Positions 16,401-25,527 of a stretch of 61,519 nucleotides of DNA are shown in pieces. The stretch's first letter is position 1. Every line of letters starts with the position of its first letter. A program made the translations under genes and the position numbers. The notes beneath the pieces are model-generated. The model was not told where the DNA came from, did no database searches, and saw only the letters and a program-made list of their open reading frames with translations. The DNA is from an uncultured Fidelibacterota bacterium (GTDB lineage Bacteria; Marinisomatota; Marinisomatia; Marinisomatales; UBA1611), in assembly GCA_913043185.1 (NCBI GenBank), contig CAJWMI010000002.1:1-61519 (forward strand), read 5' to 3'.

Positions 16401-18530
16401 ATGATAAGAACCATCACACAGGCGGCAGCATTTTTTATGGTCCTTGGGACTCTCACGGCAGAGCGGCAGATTGAGGGTCTGGTGTCTGACAGTGCCACAG
16501 GCCAGCCGATCGAGGGCGTAAACATTTCAGCAGAAAAGGGCGCATCCGGAACGTCGACAGACAAAGAAGGAAGATTTAGCCTGGCGGTTGCCAGCGCGGA
16601 AACGATCCTCATTGTAGAGCACATCGCCTACGAGAGGTCATTGGTAACCGTCAGGCCCTCAGAGACCGAGCTTATGGTTATGCTCAGCCCGAAGATCATC
16701 CCCCTGTCGGAGCTGAACGTTTTGGGCGAAACCGGCCGTGGCGAGTTCAGCCAGCTTGAGACCAAGAACATGGTCACCGATATCAAGGTCAACGACATCT
16801 CCATCCGCGGCTATTCTGACATCGGCGACGTGCTCTTAAACGAGGAGTCTGTCTTGATATCTGAGACATCGACCGGGGAGAAGACCGTATCCATCCGCGG
16901 CGCACGTCAGGAGGAGATGGTCTACATGTACGACGGGGTCCGGATGCACAACGGCGGCAGAAGATCGCTCGACCTTTCCATGTTTGACTCTGGCGGCCTG
17001 GAGGCGGTCGAGCTTTTGCGGGGCGGCCACGAGAACGGGGCAGGCTCGTCCGGGACGATCAACTTTGTGCCCCAGCTTGCCTACGCTACCGGTGCCACCT
17101 TTTTCCAGAGGTTTGGGACCTACAACACCGGAAACTATTACACCGGTTTCAGCCTCGGAAACGGCTCTATTTCCTTTGGATTTGGACAAGGTGAGGGCAG
17201 GGCCCGCCAGTTCTATGAGAGCGCCGAGAGCGCCGATATTCTAAGAGACAACAGCGGCCAGACTGTCACCGCCGGCTATAGGCCCCTTTCCGGCACAGAG
17301 CTCAAATACTACCAGGTCAAAAGCGACAGGGTCTATAACAACTACTACACCGGCGACTCGATCGGATCCAGGCTCCTGGTGAACACGGTCAAGCTGGAGC
17401 AGGACGCGGGCAGACTGGGGCAGGTGGAGGTCTATGTCTCCAGCCAGAGCGCAAGCGGAGAGGACGAGACCAGCCAGCTTCAGACAGACCGGGACGACAG
17501 CCAGGTGATCACCGGAATCAACTACCTGCTGCCGGTGGACAATGCCTATGTCGAGCTTTTCCTCAGCAGGTCTCTAAAGGCCGCGGACTGGACCACGTCG
17601 GCCGGAGACATCTCCCTGGAGAGGGAACACATCTCCGCCTCCGGGGTCTTCGGACTTAGCCAGGAAAAGACAAAAGACGGGCCCGAGATAAAAGATTTTG
17701 TTGTAAACATAAACTCAAATATTGTTGAAGAAAATACAGGTATTGAAAGTAATATATTAAAAGGAATCTCATCCTGGAACGAGACCGGGGCCACGGCCGC
17801 AGTATCCGCCTGGGACCATTCGGACAATACAATCTTATATTTATTTGCGAATATCGGAAATAATTTCCGGGTGCCGAGTATTGCCGAAAGGTATGCCCAC
17901 GCGCTTAGGCCTGAGACCTTTCAGGAGGATACGCTTTTGACCGAGTACAAGATCATGAAGGAGGCCGGGCTCAAGCTCAGTTCAAGGGACCCGGAGGCGA
18001 GTCCGAGTTTTACTGGGTCGATGTCCTATTTCCACTACGGCTACACCAACAAGATCAAGACGATCCAATACAGCGGCACCCCGCTGCAGTTTCCCCTGAA
18101 CTTCGGCAGCGCCTACATATCCGGCCTGGAGCTGAACATGCAGGTCTACACGCCAGGCAAGATACTCGGATACAGGTCGGTCTACTCGTCCTATAACTTT
18201 TCAGACCAGTTGACCTTTCCGATGCAGCCGTTGACCATCGCAAGGCACAATCTTATTTTAAATCTAGGCCCTCTCACAGCAAGAATAGGGCTCAAGACCG
18301 AGGGCAGCAGGGTCGTGACCACGGTCGACGAGGGCGGCTCTCTGGTGGATAACTATCTCAAGGACCAGACCTCTTTGGATGTGAACGTCTCCTTCCGCAT
18401 AAAATTCAGGGACACAGCCGCCAGCGTTGGCATCTTCGGCCAGAACATAAACGATGACTCTCAGGCGCTTGAGGGCATCTCAATCTATGACAAAAGGGTC
18501 TACCTGAGTATGGGGCTGGAGTGGAGATAA
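16401..18530 (+). CDS. TonB-dependent outer-membrane receptor
   Basis: The start is ATG 16401; an in-frame GTG at 16368 lies within the terminator and is unlikely. The 709-residue product has a signal peptide (about 1-20), then a carboxypeptidase-regulatory-like beta domain (about 21-105: ATGQPIEGVNIS, GTSTDKEGRFSL). The plug domain (about 115-220) contains TVSIRGARQEEMVYMYDGVR and GAGSSGTINF. The barrel strands run to the C-terminus, ending YDKRVYLSMGLEWR with the terminal aromatic. Such receptors import siderophores, vitamins or oligosaccharides using TonB energy; the substrate is not evident. It overlaps the next lipoprotein gene, a probable surface partner. Short AT-rich patches (about 17695-17770) interrupt otherwise GC-rich codon use. 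Confidence 0.9.
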   Translation: MIRTITQAAAFFMVLGTLTAERQIEGLVSDSATGQPIEGVNISAEKGASGTSTDKEGRFSLAVASAETILIVEHIAYERSLVTVRPSETELMVMLSPKIIPLSELNVLGETGRGEFSQLETKNMVTDIKVNDISIRGYSDIGDVLLNEESVLISETSTGEKTVSIRGARQEEMVYMYDGVRMHNGGRRSLDLSMFDSGGLEAVELLRGGHENGAGSSGTINFVPQLAYATGATFFQRFGTYNTGNYYTGFSLGNGSISFGFGQGEGRARQFYESAESADILRDNSGQTVTAGYRPLSGTELKYYQVKSDRVYNNYYTGDSIGSRLLVNTVKLEQDAGRLGQVEVYVSSQSASGEDETSQLQTDRDDSQVITGINYLLPVDNAYVELFLSRSLKAADWTTSAGDISLEREHISASGVFGLSQEKTKDGPEIKDFVVNINSNIVEENTGIESNILKGISSWNETGATAAVSAWDHSDNTILYLFANIGNNFRVPSIAERYAHALRPETFQEDTLLTEYKIMKEAGLKLSSRDPEASPSFTGSMSYFHYGYTNKIKTIQYSGTPLQFPLNFGSAYISGLELNMQVYTPGKILGYRSVYSSYNFSDQLTFPMQPLTIARHNLILNLGPLTARIGLKTEGSRVVTTVDEGGSLVDNYLKDQTSLDVNVSFRIKFRDTAASVGIFGQNINDDSQALEGISIYDKRVYLSMGLEWR

Positions 18531-19357
18531 AAAGGAACACAATCGCCCTTGTTTTCCTTTTCTTTTGGGCCTGCACATCGAACCCCTTTTGGGAGGATCA
18601 GCCCACAAAGAAGCTAAACATTAGCGGAACCGTTACCCTCGAAAACAGGGAAACCGATGTCCCCGTATATGTCTGGATCGAGGATTTAGGTCTCAGCGGC
18701 TACACCGACGCCGATAGTAAGTTCTCGATAGACATCTCCGGCCTTGAGACCGGAGACGGCAGCTTCACCGGGAACGTGCGGATTTTCTACTATGTTCACA
18801 ACTATTTATCCCAGCACTCGATCCTGAATATCGCAGGCGGCAGGCTCGCCTCCAGCCAAACAGATTTTGACCAGGACGGGATCCTCCTTCAGCCGGTAGT
18901 ACTAGAAAAGCTGGCCTCGTTTGATCTCAACTGTGACAACAGCTGGCACAGGGCCGCAGGTGACAGCCTCAGGGTCAAACTGAAGATCAGCATAATGGGC
19001 CATGATATAGGCATCCTCTCCAACGTAAAAAGCATTGACCATGACTACATCCCATCTGGCCTGATGTTTTACCTGAGCCCTCAGGAAGAGATCTACTTTG
19101 ACCAGAATAATATCGACTTCCTGAAGCAATATGATCTTGAATCTGGAACACTGGCCACATGGACCTTTACGATCGGCCCTGATGATCTGACAGCCCCATC
19201 TGGTGACTATTATATTCGCCCCTGGTTTGTTATCCTCCAGGATCATGTCCCGGATGCTCTGTTTCAAAGCCTGGGCATTGAAGATCTCGAAACGATCAGC
19301 CGTGACCACCTGATCCTGCCGATCGATATGGCTGACAAAAGCATTTCCCTGGACTAG
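18521..19357 (+). CDS. Lipoprotein paired with the TonB receptor
   Basis: The start is GTG 18521, overlapping the receptor stop by 10 bases, so translation is coupled. The N-terminus is a lipoprotein signal (VFLFFWAC, Cys near residue 18). Residues about 30-110 form a beta domain starting LNISGTVTLENRETDVPVYV, resembling carboxypeptidase-regulatory or transthyretin-like modules. The rest (about 125-275) is beta-rich without a recognisable motif. By position it is probably an envelope lipoprotein working with the receptor, perhaps in substrate capture. I cannot assign a family. Confidence 0.7.
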   Translation: MEIKRNTIALVFLFFWACTSNPFWEDQPTKKLNISGTVTLENRETDVPVYVWIEDLGLSGYTDADSKFSIDISGLETGDGSFTGNVRIFYYVHNYLSQHSILNIAGGRLASSQTDFDQDGILLQPVVLEKLASFDLNCDNSWHRAAGDSLRVKLKISIMGHDIGILSNVKSIDHDYIPSGLMFYLSPQEEIYFDQNNIDFLKQYDLESGTLATWTFTIGPDDLTAPSGDYYIRPWFVILQDHVPDALFQSLGIEDLETISRDHLILPIDMADKSISLD

Positions 19358-19442
19358 ACCGCAATTAATTAAAATATTGTCTAAAACAAATAATCTAGTT
19401 TCCATAAGTTCATAGGTTAAATATTGAGTAAATGGAGAGAAA

Positions 19443-19772
19443 ATGGCAGAAAATGTAATTGAATTTAACGATCAAAATTTTGATTCTGATGTGCTAGAAG
19501 CAGGAACGCCTGTGCTCGTAGACTTTTGGGCAGTATGGTGTGGACCCTGCAAGGCAATTGCTCCCATTGTTGAAGAAATAGCGAATGATTATAGCGGAAA
19601 GGTAAAGGTTGGTAAGATGGACGTTGACCGTAATAATCAGGTGGCCATGAGATATGGCATTCGCAGCATCCCAACGTTGTTGGTCTTTAACAATGGTGAG
19701 GTCGTGGATCAAGTAATCGGTAACGTAGGAAAGGAAAGTATCGAGAGTATGCTAAACAAGGCTCTCTCGTAA
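19443..19772 (+). CDS. trxA: Thioredoxin
   Basis: A 109-residue cytoplasmic thioredoxin of standard length with active site WCGPC (about 33-37), the Asp of LVDFWA and the cis-Pro of IRSIPTLL (about 75-82). It reduces protein disulfides using electrons from the thioredoxin reductase encoded 19 bases downstream. A GGAGAG ribosome-binding site lies at 19434-19439, directly before the ATG. GC content is intermediate between the GC-rich left and AT-rich right parts. Confidence 0.97.
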   Translation: MAENVIEFNDQNFDSDVLEAGTPVLVDFWAVWCGPCKAIAPIVEEIANDYSGKVKVGKMDVDRNNQVAMRYGIRSIPTLLVFNNGEVVDQVIGNVGKESIESMLNKALS

Positions 19773-19791
19773 TGCTTGTTTATTAATTTTC

Positions 19792-20715
19792 ATGCATAGG
19801 AAAGTAATTATAATCGGCTCGGGCCCTGCTGGATTAACCGCAGCAGTCTATGCAGCCCGTGCCAATCTAGAGCCGCTCGTTTTTGAAGGCTCTCAGCCTG
19901 GTGGTCAGTTGACCATAACCACAGACGTAGAAAACTTTCCGGGATTTCCGGATGGGATCATGGGGCCAGAGCTGATAGAGCATATGAGAAAGCAGGCGGT
20001 ACGTTTTGGTGCTACATGTGAGTACAAGACGGTGGACAGGGTTGACCTATTAAGCAGTCCTTTTACCATCTGGGTAAAAGATGAAAAATACACGGCGGAC
20101 ACTATTATCATTTCCACCGGTGCTTCCGCGCGTTTATTGGGGCTGGACTCTGAGAAAGAGTTGATGGGCTATGGTGTGTCTGCGTGTGCTACCTGTGACG
20201 GTTTCTTTTTCAAGGAGAAAGAGGTCTTGGTTGTGGGAGGCGGTGACTCAGCAGCAGAGGAGGCAGTCTTTTTAACAAAGTTTGCGTCCAAGGTTACGAT
20301 CATTCACCGGAGAGATGAGCTGAGAGCGTCTAAGATCATGCAGGATAGGGTCTTTGATAACAAGAGTATTGAAATCATGTGGAACAGCAGCCTGGATGAT
20401 ATTAGTGGAACCAAAGAATCTGGAGTAACCGGAGCGATCATAAAAGACACGGTCTCGGGCGATACGAAAAAGATCAGCTGTGATGGGGTTTTTATGGCAA
20501 TCGGTCACATACCCAATACGAGTGTTTTCAAGGGTCAGTTAGATCTAGATGATAAAGGATATATAATTACAAAACCTGATAGTACCTATACAAATATTCC
20601 AGGTGTTTTTGCCTGTGGAGATGTGCAGGACCAGACCTATAGGCAGGCAGTAACGGCCGCGGGTACTGGGTGCATGTCTGCTATTGACGCAGAACGCTGG
20701 CTGGAAGAGAATTAA
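19792..20715 (+). CDS. trxB: Thioredoxin reductase
   Basis: A 307-residue low-molecular-weight FAD/NADPH enzyme. The FAD-binding GSGPAGLTAAVYAARA (about 8-23) is at the N-terminus, the redox-active CATC with following Asp is at about 135-139, the NADPH-binding VVGGGDSAAEEA is at about 148-159, and the C-terminal FAD motif GVFACGDVQD is at about 278-287. The arginine pair HRRDE after the GGGDSA motif fits NADPH use. It recycles TrxA, with which it forms an operon. Confidence 0.97.
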   Translation: MHRKVIIIGSGPAGLTAAVYAARANLEPLVFEGSQPGGQLTITTDVENFPGFPDGIMGPELIEHMRKQAVRFGATCEYKTVDRVDLLSSPFTIWVKDEKYTADTIIISTGASARLLGLDSEKELMGYGVSACATCDGFFFKEKEVLVVGGGDSAAEEAVFLTKFASKVTIIHRRDELRASKIMQDRVFDNKSIEIMWNSSLDDISGTKESGVTGAIIKDTVSGDTKKISCDGVFMAIGHIPNTSVFKGQLDLDDKGYIITKPDSTYTNIPGVFACGDVQDQTYRQAVTAAGTGCMSAIDAERWLEEN

Positions 20716-20766
20716 TAGGCTGCATTACATACCTTTCCTCAACCTTTTTTAGTTTGGAGGTATATA

Positions 20767-21546
20767 ATGAATGAAGTAAAAAGATTAATATTTAAAGTAG
20801 ATGGCCTAAAAAAAAGCTACGGCTCTTTTGAAGCGCTTAACATTAAAAAGTTAGACATACACCCTGGGACGATATACGCAATCGTAGGCCCACCGGGCTC
20901 AGGAAAAACAACGCTGTTAGAGATATTGTCTGGGTCTATTAAACCATCTTCCGGGAGTTTGTTTTTTGAGAATGATCCATATGAAACAAACTGGCTCGGT
21001 AAAACGATAAAGCACGATGAGATCTTTTATAATTATGGGTATGAGGAGTTTGGCTCAAGGCTTGCTGTAGGTAAAATTATCAGCAAACTCTATGGTAAAA
21101 AGTCAAACATATTAATGAAGCGGCACTTTAGCAGCTCAAGGTTTAAGCATTTGTGGGGTAGGCCAATTTCAAATCTTACAAAAGGTGAGCTGCACTGGGT
21201 CGGCATGGTATTATCACTAGAGAGCGACCCCAGAGTCTTACTTATTGATGAGTATGGGGTTTACCTTACCAACTCTATGGAAAAAGAATTTCGTAACCAA
21301 TTGCAAAAAATGAACCGTAGACTTGGTACGACCATCATTGTTAGCTCACCTAATGAGGCGGTAGTGAAAAATTTTGCCTCGGTCATTATTTTCTTAGACA
21401 ATGGTCATATTTCAAAGATTCGTTCTAGGTCTAACCGCCAATCTAAAAGGTCGGGTAAACCAGATAAGCGAAGAAGAAGCAGGAATAATTCTGGTAGAAG
21501 GAAACGAAACTATAATGTAAAACATAAGAAATCAGGTAATAATTAA
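20767..21546 (+). CDS. ABC-transporter-type ATPase with degenerate signature and basic tail
   Basis: A 259-residue nucleotide-binding protein. Walker A is GPPGSGKT (41-48). Walker B with catalytic Glu is VLLIDEYGV (about 158-166), followed by an SSPNEA segment in place of the switch His. The signature motif is poor: NLTKGELHW (about 137-145) instead of LSGGQ. The final 40 residues are exceptionally basic (RSRSNRQSKRSGK, RRRSRNNSGRRKRN) and likely disordered. No permease gene lies beside it. Start ATG 20767 with GGAGG at 20756-20760. It may serve a distant permease or act on nucleic acid or ribosomes; both are inference. Confidence 0.8.
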   Translation: MNEVKRLIFKVDGLKKSYGSFEALNIKKLDIHPGTIYAIVGPPGSGKTTLLEILSGSIKPSSGSLFFENDPYETNWLGKTIKHDEIFYNYGYEEFGSRLAVGKIISKLYGKKSNILMKRHFSSSRFKHLWGRPISNLTKGELHWVGMVLSLESDPRVLLIDEYGVYLTNSMEKEFRNQLQKMNRRLGTTIIVSSPNEAVVKNFASVIIFLDNGHISKIRSRSNRQSKRSGKPDKRRRSRNNSGRRKRNYNVKHKKSGNN

Positions 21547-21567
21547 TAATAATACGATATACAGATA

Positions 21568-22548
21568 ATGCAGCTAAATATTAACACTCTCTTAAAAGAC
21601 TATAGTAAGAAAAATATATTGGTTATTGGTGATATTATATTAGATGAATATGTATATGGAAAAGTCGACCGCATATCTCAAGAGGCGCCGGTTCCTATAG
21701 TTTCAATAGACCACCAAGAGTTTAAGCCAGGAGGCGCTGCAAATGTGGCACTTAACCTGTCAGGCTTAGGCACAAAGGTGACTTTAATGGGTATCGTTGG
21801 AAAAGACAAAAGCCAAACAGAGTTGAATAAGTGTTTTACTAGCCAAGATAATGTAAATAATCAGATCATTGAGTGTGATACCAGGCCTACAAGTATTAAG
21901 ACCAGGATCATTGCAGATGGGAGGCAAATTGCAAGACTGGATAGTGAGGTAACTAAAGAAATTTCTGATGAATATATTTCCCTATTGATTGAAGCTTTCA
22001 ATAATAATTGCAATGATGTTGATGGTATTATTATCCAGGATTATAACAAAGGGCTCTTAACCCAAAAGCTTATCAAGCATATTACTGGGCACGCACGTGA
22101 TAAGAGCATCCCTGTTTATGTTGACCCGAAGTATAATAATTATCAATCGTATAAAGGTGTCAGATTGTTTAAACCCAATCTGGTAGAATACCAAACCATA
22201 GCAAAAAATGAAAAATTTGGATCGCTTCCAGAGTCTGGTTTTAATTTTAAGAAGTATATGAATACTGATATATTGCTGCTCACGCTTGGTCCTGATGGTA
22301 TGTCACTATATTATAATGATAGCCATGAATCCATCCCTACTAAAGCGAGGAAGGTTTATGATGTATCTGGCGCAGGCGACACGGTTATTGCAACCTTTGC
22401 GATTAATGATGTCTGTGGTTTAAATCCTCTAGAATCATCTATAATATCCAACCTTGCTGCTGGAAGAGTGTGTGAAGAAATTGGTGTATGTCCGATCAAT
22501 ATAGATTCATTGAAAGATATCTTCTCTCATCACTATAACACGGACTAG
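21568..22548 (+). CDS. PfkB sugar kinase, heptose-7-phosphate kinase-like
   Basis: A 326-residue ribokinase-family enzyme closest to the kinase half of HldE (RfaE1), which phosphorylates D-glycero-D-manno-heptose 7-phosphate for LPS core synthesis. Visible are VIGDIILDEYVYGKVDRISQ near residue 17, EAPVPI, the glycine-rich FKPGGAANVALNL (about 52-64) and the catalytic VSGAGDTVIATFA (about 265-277) with its Asp base. There is no C-terminal nucleotidyltransferase domain, so adenylylation must be encoded elsewhere. In some lineages this single-domain form may act on other sugars. Cytoplasmic. Confidence 0.82.
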   Translation: MQLNINTLLKDYSKKNILVIGDIILDEYVYGKVDRISQEAPVPIVSIDHQEFKPGGAANVALNLSGLGTKVTLMGIVGKDKSQTELNKCFTSQDNVNNQIIECDTRPTSIKTRIIADGRQIARLDSEVTKEISDEYISLLIEAFNNNCNDVDGIIIQDYNKGLLTQKLIKHITGHARDKSIPVYVDPKYNNYQSYKGVRLFKPNLVEYQTIAKNEKFGSLPESGFNFKKYMNTDILLLTLGPDGMSLYYNDSHESIPTKARKVYDVSGAGDTVIATFAINDVCGLNPLESSIISNLAAGRVCEEIGVCPINIDSLKDIFSHHYNTD

Positions 22549-22551
22549 TAT

Positions 22552-24192
22552 ATGGTTTTAAATAAAAAGAAAATGATGCTTTATAAGTTTTTTTTCTTTT
22601 TGTTTACTACGATTATTTTATCCCAGCCAAGGGCAAAGTACAGACCATTCGATTGGCTATTGTTTAAAGAGCCTGGAAATATAAATGCGTTATCAGAAGG
22701 TTATGAATATTTATATATTGCCACCAGTCATGGCGGCATATACAGATACAGCCTTTACAGTAATCAGTATGATTTTCCCATTACGACCGCACAGGGCTTG
22801 AATAATAATAACATCACCAGTGTACACTTTGATCATAATACGGGTATTATCTGGGCCTCTTCTCCAGGGTTTATGCAATACTCTTATACCAGGGAAGGTG
22901 ACTGGAGACTGATTGACTTTATTGACTTGGGATTGACCACGAAAGATAGAATCAGCCGAATCGGTAATTCTGAGAATTATGTGTGGGCACAGGCTAATGC
23001 GGTATATATAAAAATGGATAAGTCTTCCGGAATATTATCTGGAATATATCCCAGACCGGATGAGCTGAATATTAAATGGAGCAGCGATAAATACTTAATG
23101 CAGAATGAGATTGGTGATATAGTAAATAATTATACTATAATGTCAGGGTGGATGGTATCTGGCTCTCAGTTTATTGACAACTATGGAAGGTATATTGATA
23201 TTACCAGCGGTCTAATTGGTTCGCATAACGATGTTTGGATAGGAAGCTCTGATGGTACACTTTTTCATGGAAATAAAACGATGGAGGCCATATTCCCTAC
23301 AGAGTTTGGAATCAGGGGTTCAAACATTAATGCTTTATTATTTGATGATAATAAGCTATGGATAGGATCAAAAGATTATGATATAGGAAGGGGGATAACC
23401 AGGCTCAATACGAATAACTTTCAGGCAGACCATTATGACTTTGATATTACGGTAAACATGAGTCTAACAGAGGTGCACTCCATTTATAATTATGATAGTG
23501 ATCTATGGCTAGGAGGAAACGGTGTAGTTCTGGTTCTTGATAAAGATGAAAATTATTGGAGGACATTAGGAGAAGATAGGGGGATCCCAAATAGTGATGT
23601 AACATCTATGGTGGGTGACTCTAACTATGTTTGGATAGGATCTTATTATGGCATTAGACAGATAGACAGGACAACTAGAAGAGAAGAGCCTATGGGTTTT
23701 GAATACCTATTCTACAATCATCCAGTTCATGATTTAGATATTAATGAATATGGGGTTTGGATTGCTTCAAGAACGGGGATCTATGTGTATGATAAAAATA
23801 ATCCTCAAATAAGGGACGCACTTTCTTTAGGTATTTCTTACCTGGATTTCCCTGTGTCAAGGGTAACTTCCATCTACCAGTATAAAAATATTCTATATTT
23901 TGCCACAAATATTGGTGTGATTACATTTGATTTAGATGAACAAATATGGGATATGTTGATATCTGCTGCAGAGTATAAAGGGTTAATTGTTTCAGATATG
24001 TTGGTAGTTGGAAAATTTTGCTTCATAGGCACTGATCAAGGTCTTTTTAGAATAAACCTTAAATCACACCGTGTTAGAGAATATAATTTTGATTTCATTG
24101 GTTCTGTGAATGCTTTAGAATATATGGATAAATTTATCTGGATGGGAACCAGTGAAGGTTTAATAAGGTTTAAATGGAGAAAAGATCTTTGA
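22552..24192 (+). CDS. Secreted beta-propeller protein with two-component-regulator-like repeats
   Basis: A 546-residue protein with an N-terminal signal peptide (residues about 9-25, KFFFFLFTTIILSQ). The rest is built of repeated strands with the motif I-W-x-G/A-S and N-x-D-V-T-S, for example VWIGSSDGTLFHG, LWIGSKDYDIG, LWLGGNGVV, VWIGSYYGIR and IWMGTSEGLI. These are Reg_prop-type blades, seven or more, as in the periplasmic sensors of hybrid two-component systems. No membrane helix or kinase domain follows, so this is a free propeller in the envelope. It overlaps the GWxTD gene by 19 bases. Ligand unknown. Confidence 0.75.
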   Translation: MVLNKKKMMLYKFFFFLFTTIILSQPRAKYRPFDWLLFKEPGNINALSEGYEYLYIATSHGGIYRYSLYSNQYDFPITTAQGLNNNNITSVHFDHNTGIIWASSPGFMQYSYTREGDWRLIDFIDLGLTTKDRISRIGNSENYVWAQANAVYIKMDKSSGILSGIYPRPDELNIKWSSDKYLMQNEIGDIVNNYTIMSGWMVSGSQFIDNYGRYIDITSGLIGSHNDVWIGSSDGTLFHGNKTMEAIFPTEFGIRGSNINALLFDDNKLWIGSKDYDIGRGITRLNTNNFQADHYDFDITVNMSLTEVHSIYNYDSDLWLGGNGVVLVLDKDENYWRTLGEDRGIPNSDVTSMVGDSNYVWIGSYYGIRQIDRTTRREEPMGFEYLFYNHPVHDLDINEYGVWIASRTGIYVYDKNNPQIRDALSLGISYLDFPVSRVTSIYQYKNILYFATNIGVITFDLDEQIWDMLISAAEYKGLIVSDMLVVGKFCFIGTDQGLFRINLKSHRVREYNFDFIGSVNALEYMDKFIWMGTSEGLIRFKWRKDL

Positions 24193-25445
24193 AATATTTA
24201 GCTATATATATCATACTTTATTTTATTACCAATATTGATCCTCTATTAGCACAGCGGTCAAAACGAAATCAAAATATGAATAATGTTGGTCAATACAGTT
24301 TGGTATCCTTTTCCAGACCAAGTTCAAAAGATTCAATAAAGGTCACTGCATTTATAGAAATTCCATTTAGTAGCATACAGTTTGTAAAAAGAAAAAATGA
24401 TTTTGTTGCCTCCTATGATGCTTCTATTATACTGCAGGATGATGAAGGAAAACAATTATTTAGAAGGATGTGGTCTGATTCCATAGTAACAAAAGACTAT
24501 ATTCATACACAATCTAGATTAAGATCAAGGAAGCACCATACAAACTTTAATATAGGAAAAGAAAAATATCTACTTTTATCTGAGTTGTACGATAAAGACA
24601 CAAGAAAGAAAGGAAGTAAGAAGAAAAAATTAGATTTTAGAAAACAGAAAAAGATTCCTTCGTTAATGGAACCAATAATGATTACAGATCTAAAAGGTGA
24701 GTGGGGTTTTAAAACTGATGAATTTCCAATTCTAGGAAAAAAGATTACAAATATTGATAAAGGGCTTACCATTAATATATCTGGATTTGTGGATGATTCA
24801 CCATATTCTATCAAAGTGATTATAAATTCAAACAGTGATGAAAAAGAACTTCCGGTAATAAATAATAGTACTGAGATTGGTTTTTTCAATCATAGAGTAA
24901 TAATAGGAAAGAAATACCTTCAACATCTTAGTATTAATATTGAAATAGTACTAACACAATCAAAACAAGTAAAAAAAGTTGAAAAAAATATTTTGATCTA
25001 TAGACCTGGCATCTCAGGCTATGTAAAGAATATTGAAAACTCTTTTCGGCAAATGAAATATATACTCACAAACAGTGAGAGGAATGATGCAAAAGGTAAA
25101 AAAGGAAAAGATCTAGAAAATATTTTTTTAGAATATTGGAAGAAAAGAGATCCTACGCCAGATACAAGTTTAAACGAATTAATGGAAGAATATTACATAA
25201 GAGTGAACTATGTTAATGAGTATTTTAATATGTCATGGAAAGAAGGGTGGGAAACAGATTTTGGAATGATTTATATATTGTTTGGTCCACCAGACCAGAT
25301 ACAGAGATCAAACACAAATAGTTCTAACACGTCTGTTTATCAGGTTTGGTATTATAACCGTATCAATAAAGAATTTGTATTTAAAGATCAAAATGGGTTT
25401 GGTGATTTTAGACTAGACCGCCCTTTTATTGGTTCAAATTATTAA
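24174..25445 (+). CDS. GWxTD domain-containing protein
   Basis: A 423-residue exported protein (signal peptide about 6-27). The middle is beta-rich and lysine-rich. The C-terminal 90 residues form the GWxTD domain with the motif KEGWETDFGMIYILFGPPD (about 358-376) and VWYYNRINKEFVF, typical of FCB-group bacteria, where it is of unknown function and usually envelope-associated. The start ATG 24174 overlaps the propeller gene, so expression is coupled. It precedes mreB by 82 bases. Composition here becomes markedly AT-rich. Confidence 0.85.
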   Translation: MEKRSLKYLAIYIILYFITNIDPLLAQRSKRNQNMNNVGQYSLVSFSRPSSKDSIKVTAFIEIPFSSIQFVKRKNDFVASYDASIILQDDEGKQLFRRMWSDSIVTKDYIHTQSRLRSRKHHTNFNIGKEKYLLLSELYDKDTRKKGSKKKKLDFRKQKKIPSLMEPIMITDLKGEWGFKTDEFPILGKKITNIDKGLTINISGFVDDSPYSIKVIINSNSDEKELPVINNSTEIGFFNHRVIIGKKYLQHLSINIEIVLTQSKQVKKVEKNILIYRPGISGYVKNIENSFRQMKYILTNSERNDAKGKKGKDLENIFLEYWKKRDPTPDTSLNELMEEYYIRVNYVNEYFNMSWKEGWETDFGMIYILFGPPDQIQRSNTNSSNTSVYQVWYYNRINKEFVFKDQNGFGDFRLDRPFIGSNY

Positions 25446-25527
25446 CTATATATTATTAAATAAAATAAAGCTATAATACTAATCGTAAGTAGATTAACCA
25501 TATAGAAAACAATGAATTAGTAATAAG

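Noticed and set aside
18902..19405. 167-codon open frame opposite the lipoprotein gene
   Set aside because: No recognisable domain; overlaps a coupled gene with a lipobox.
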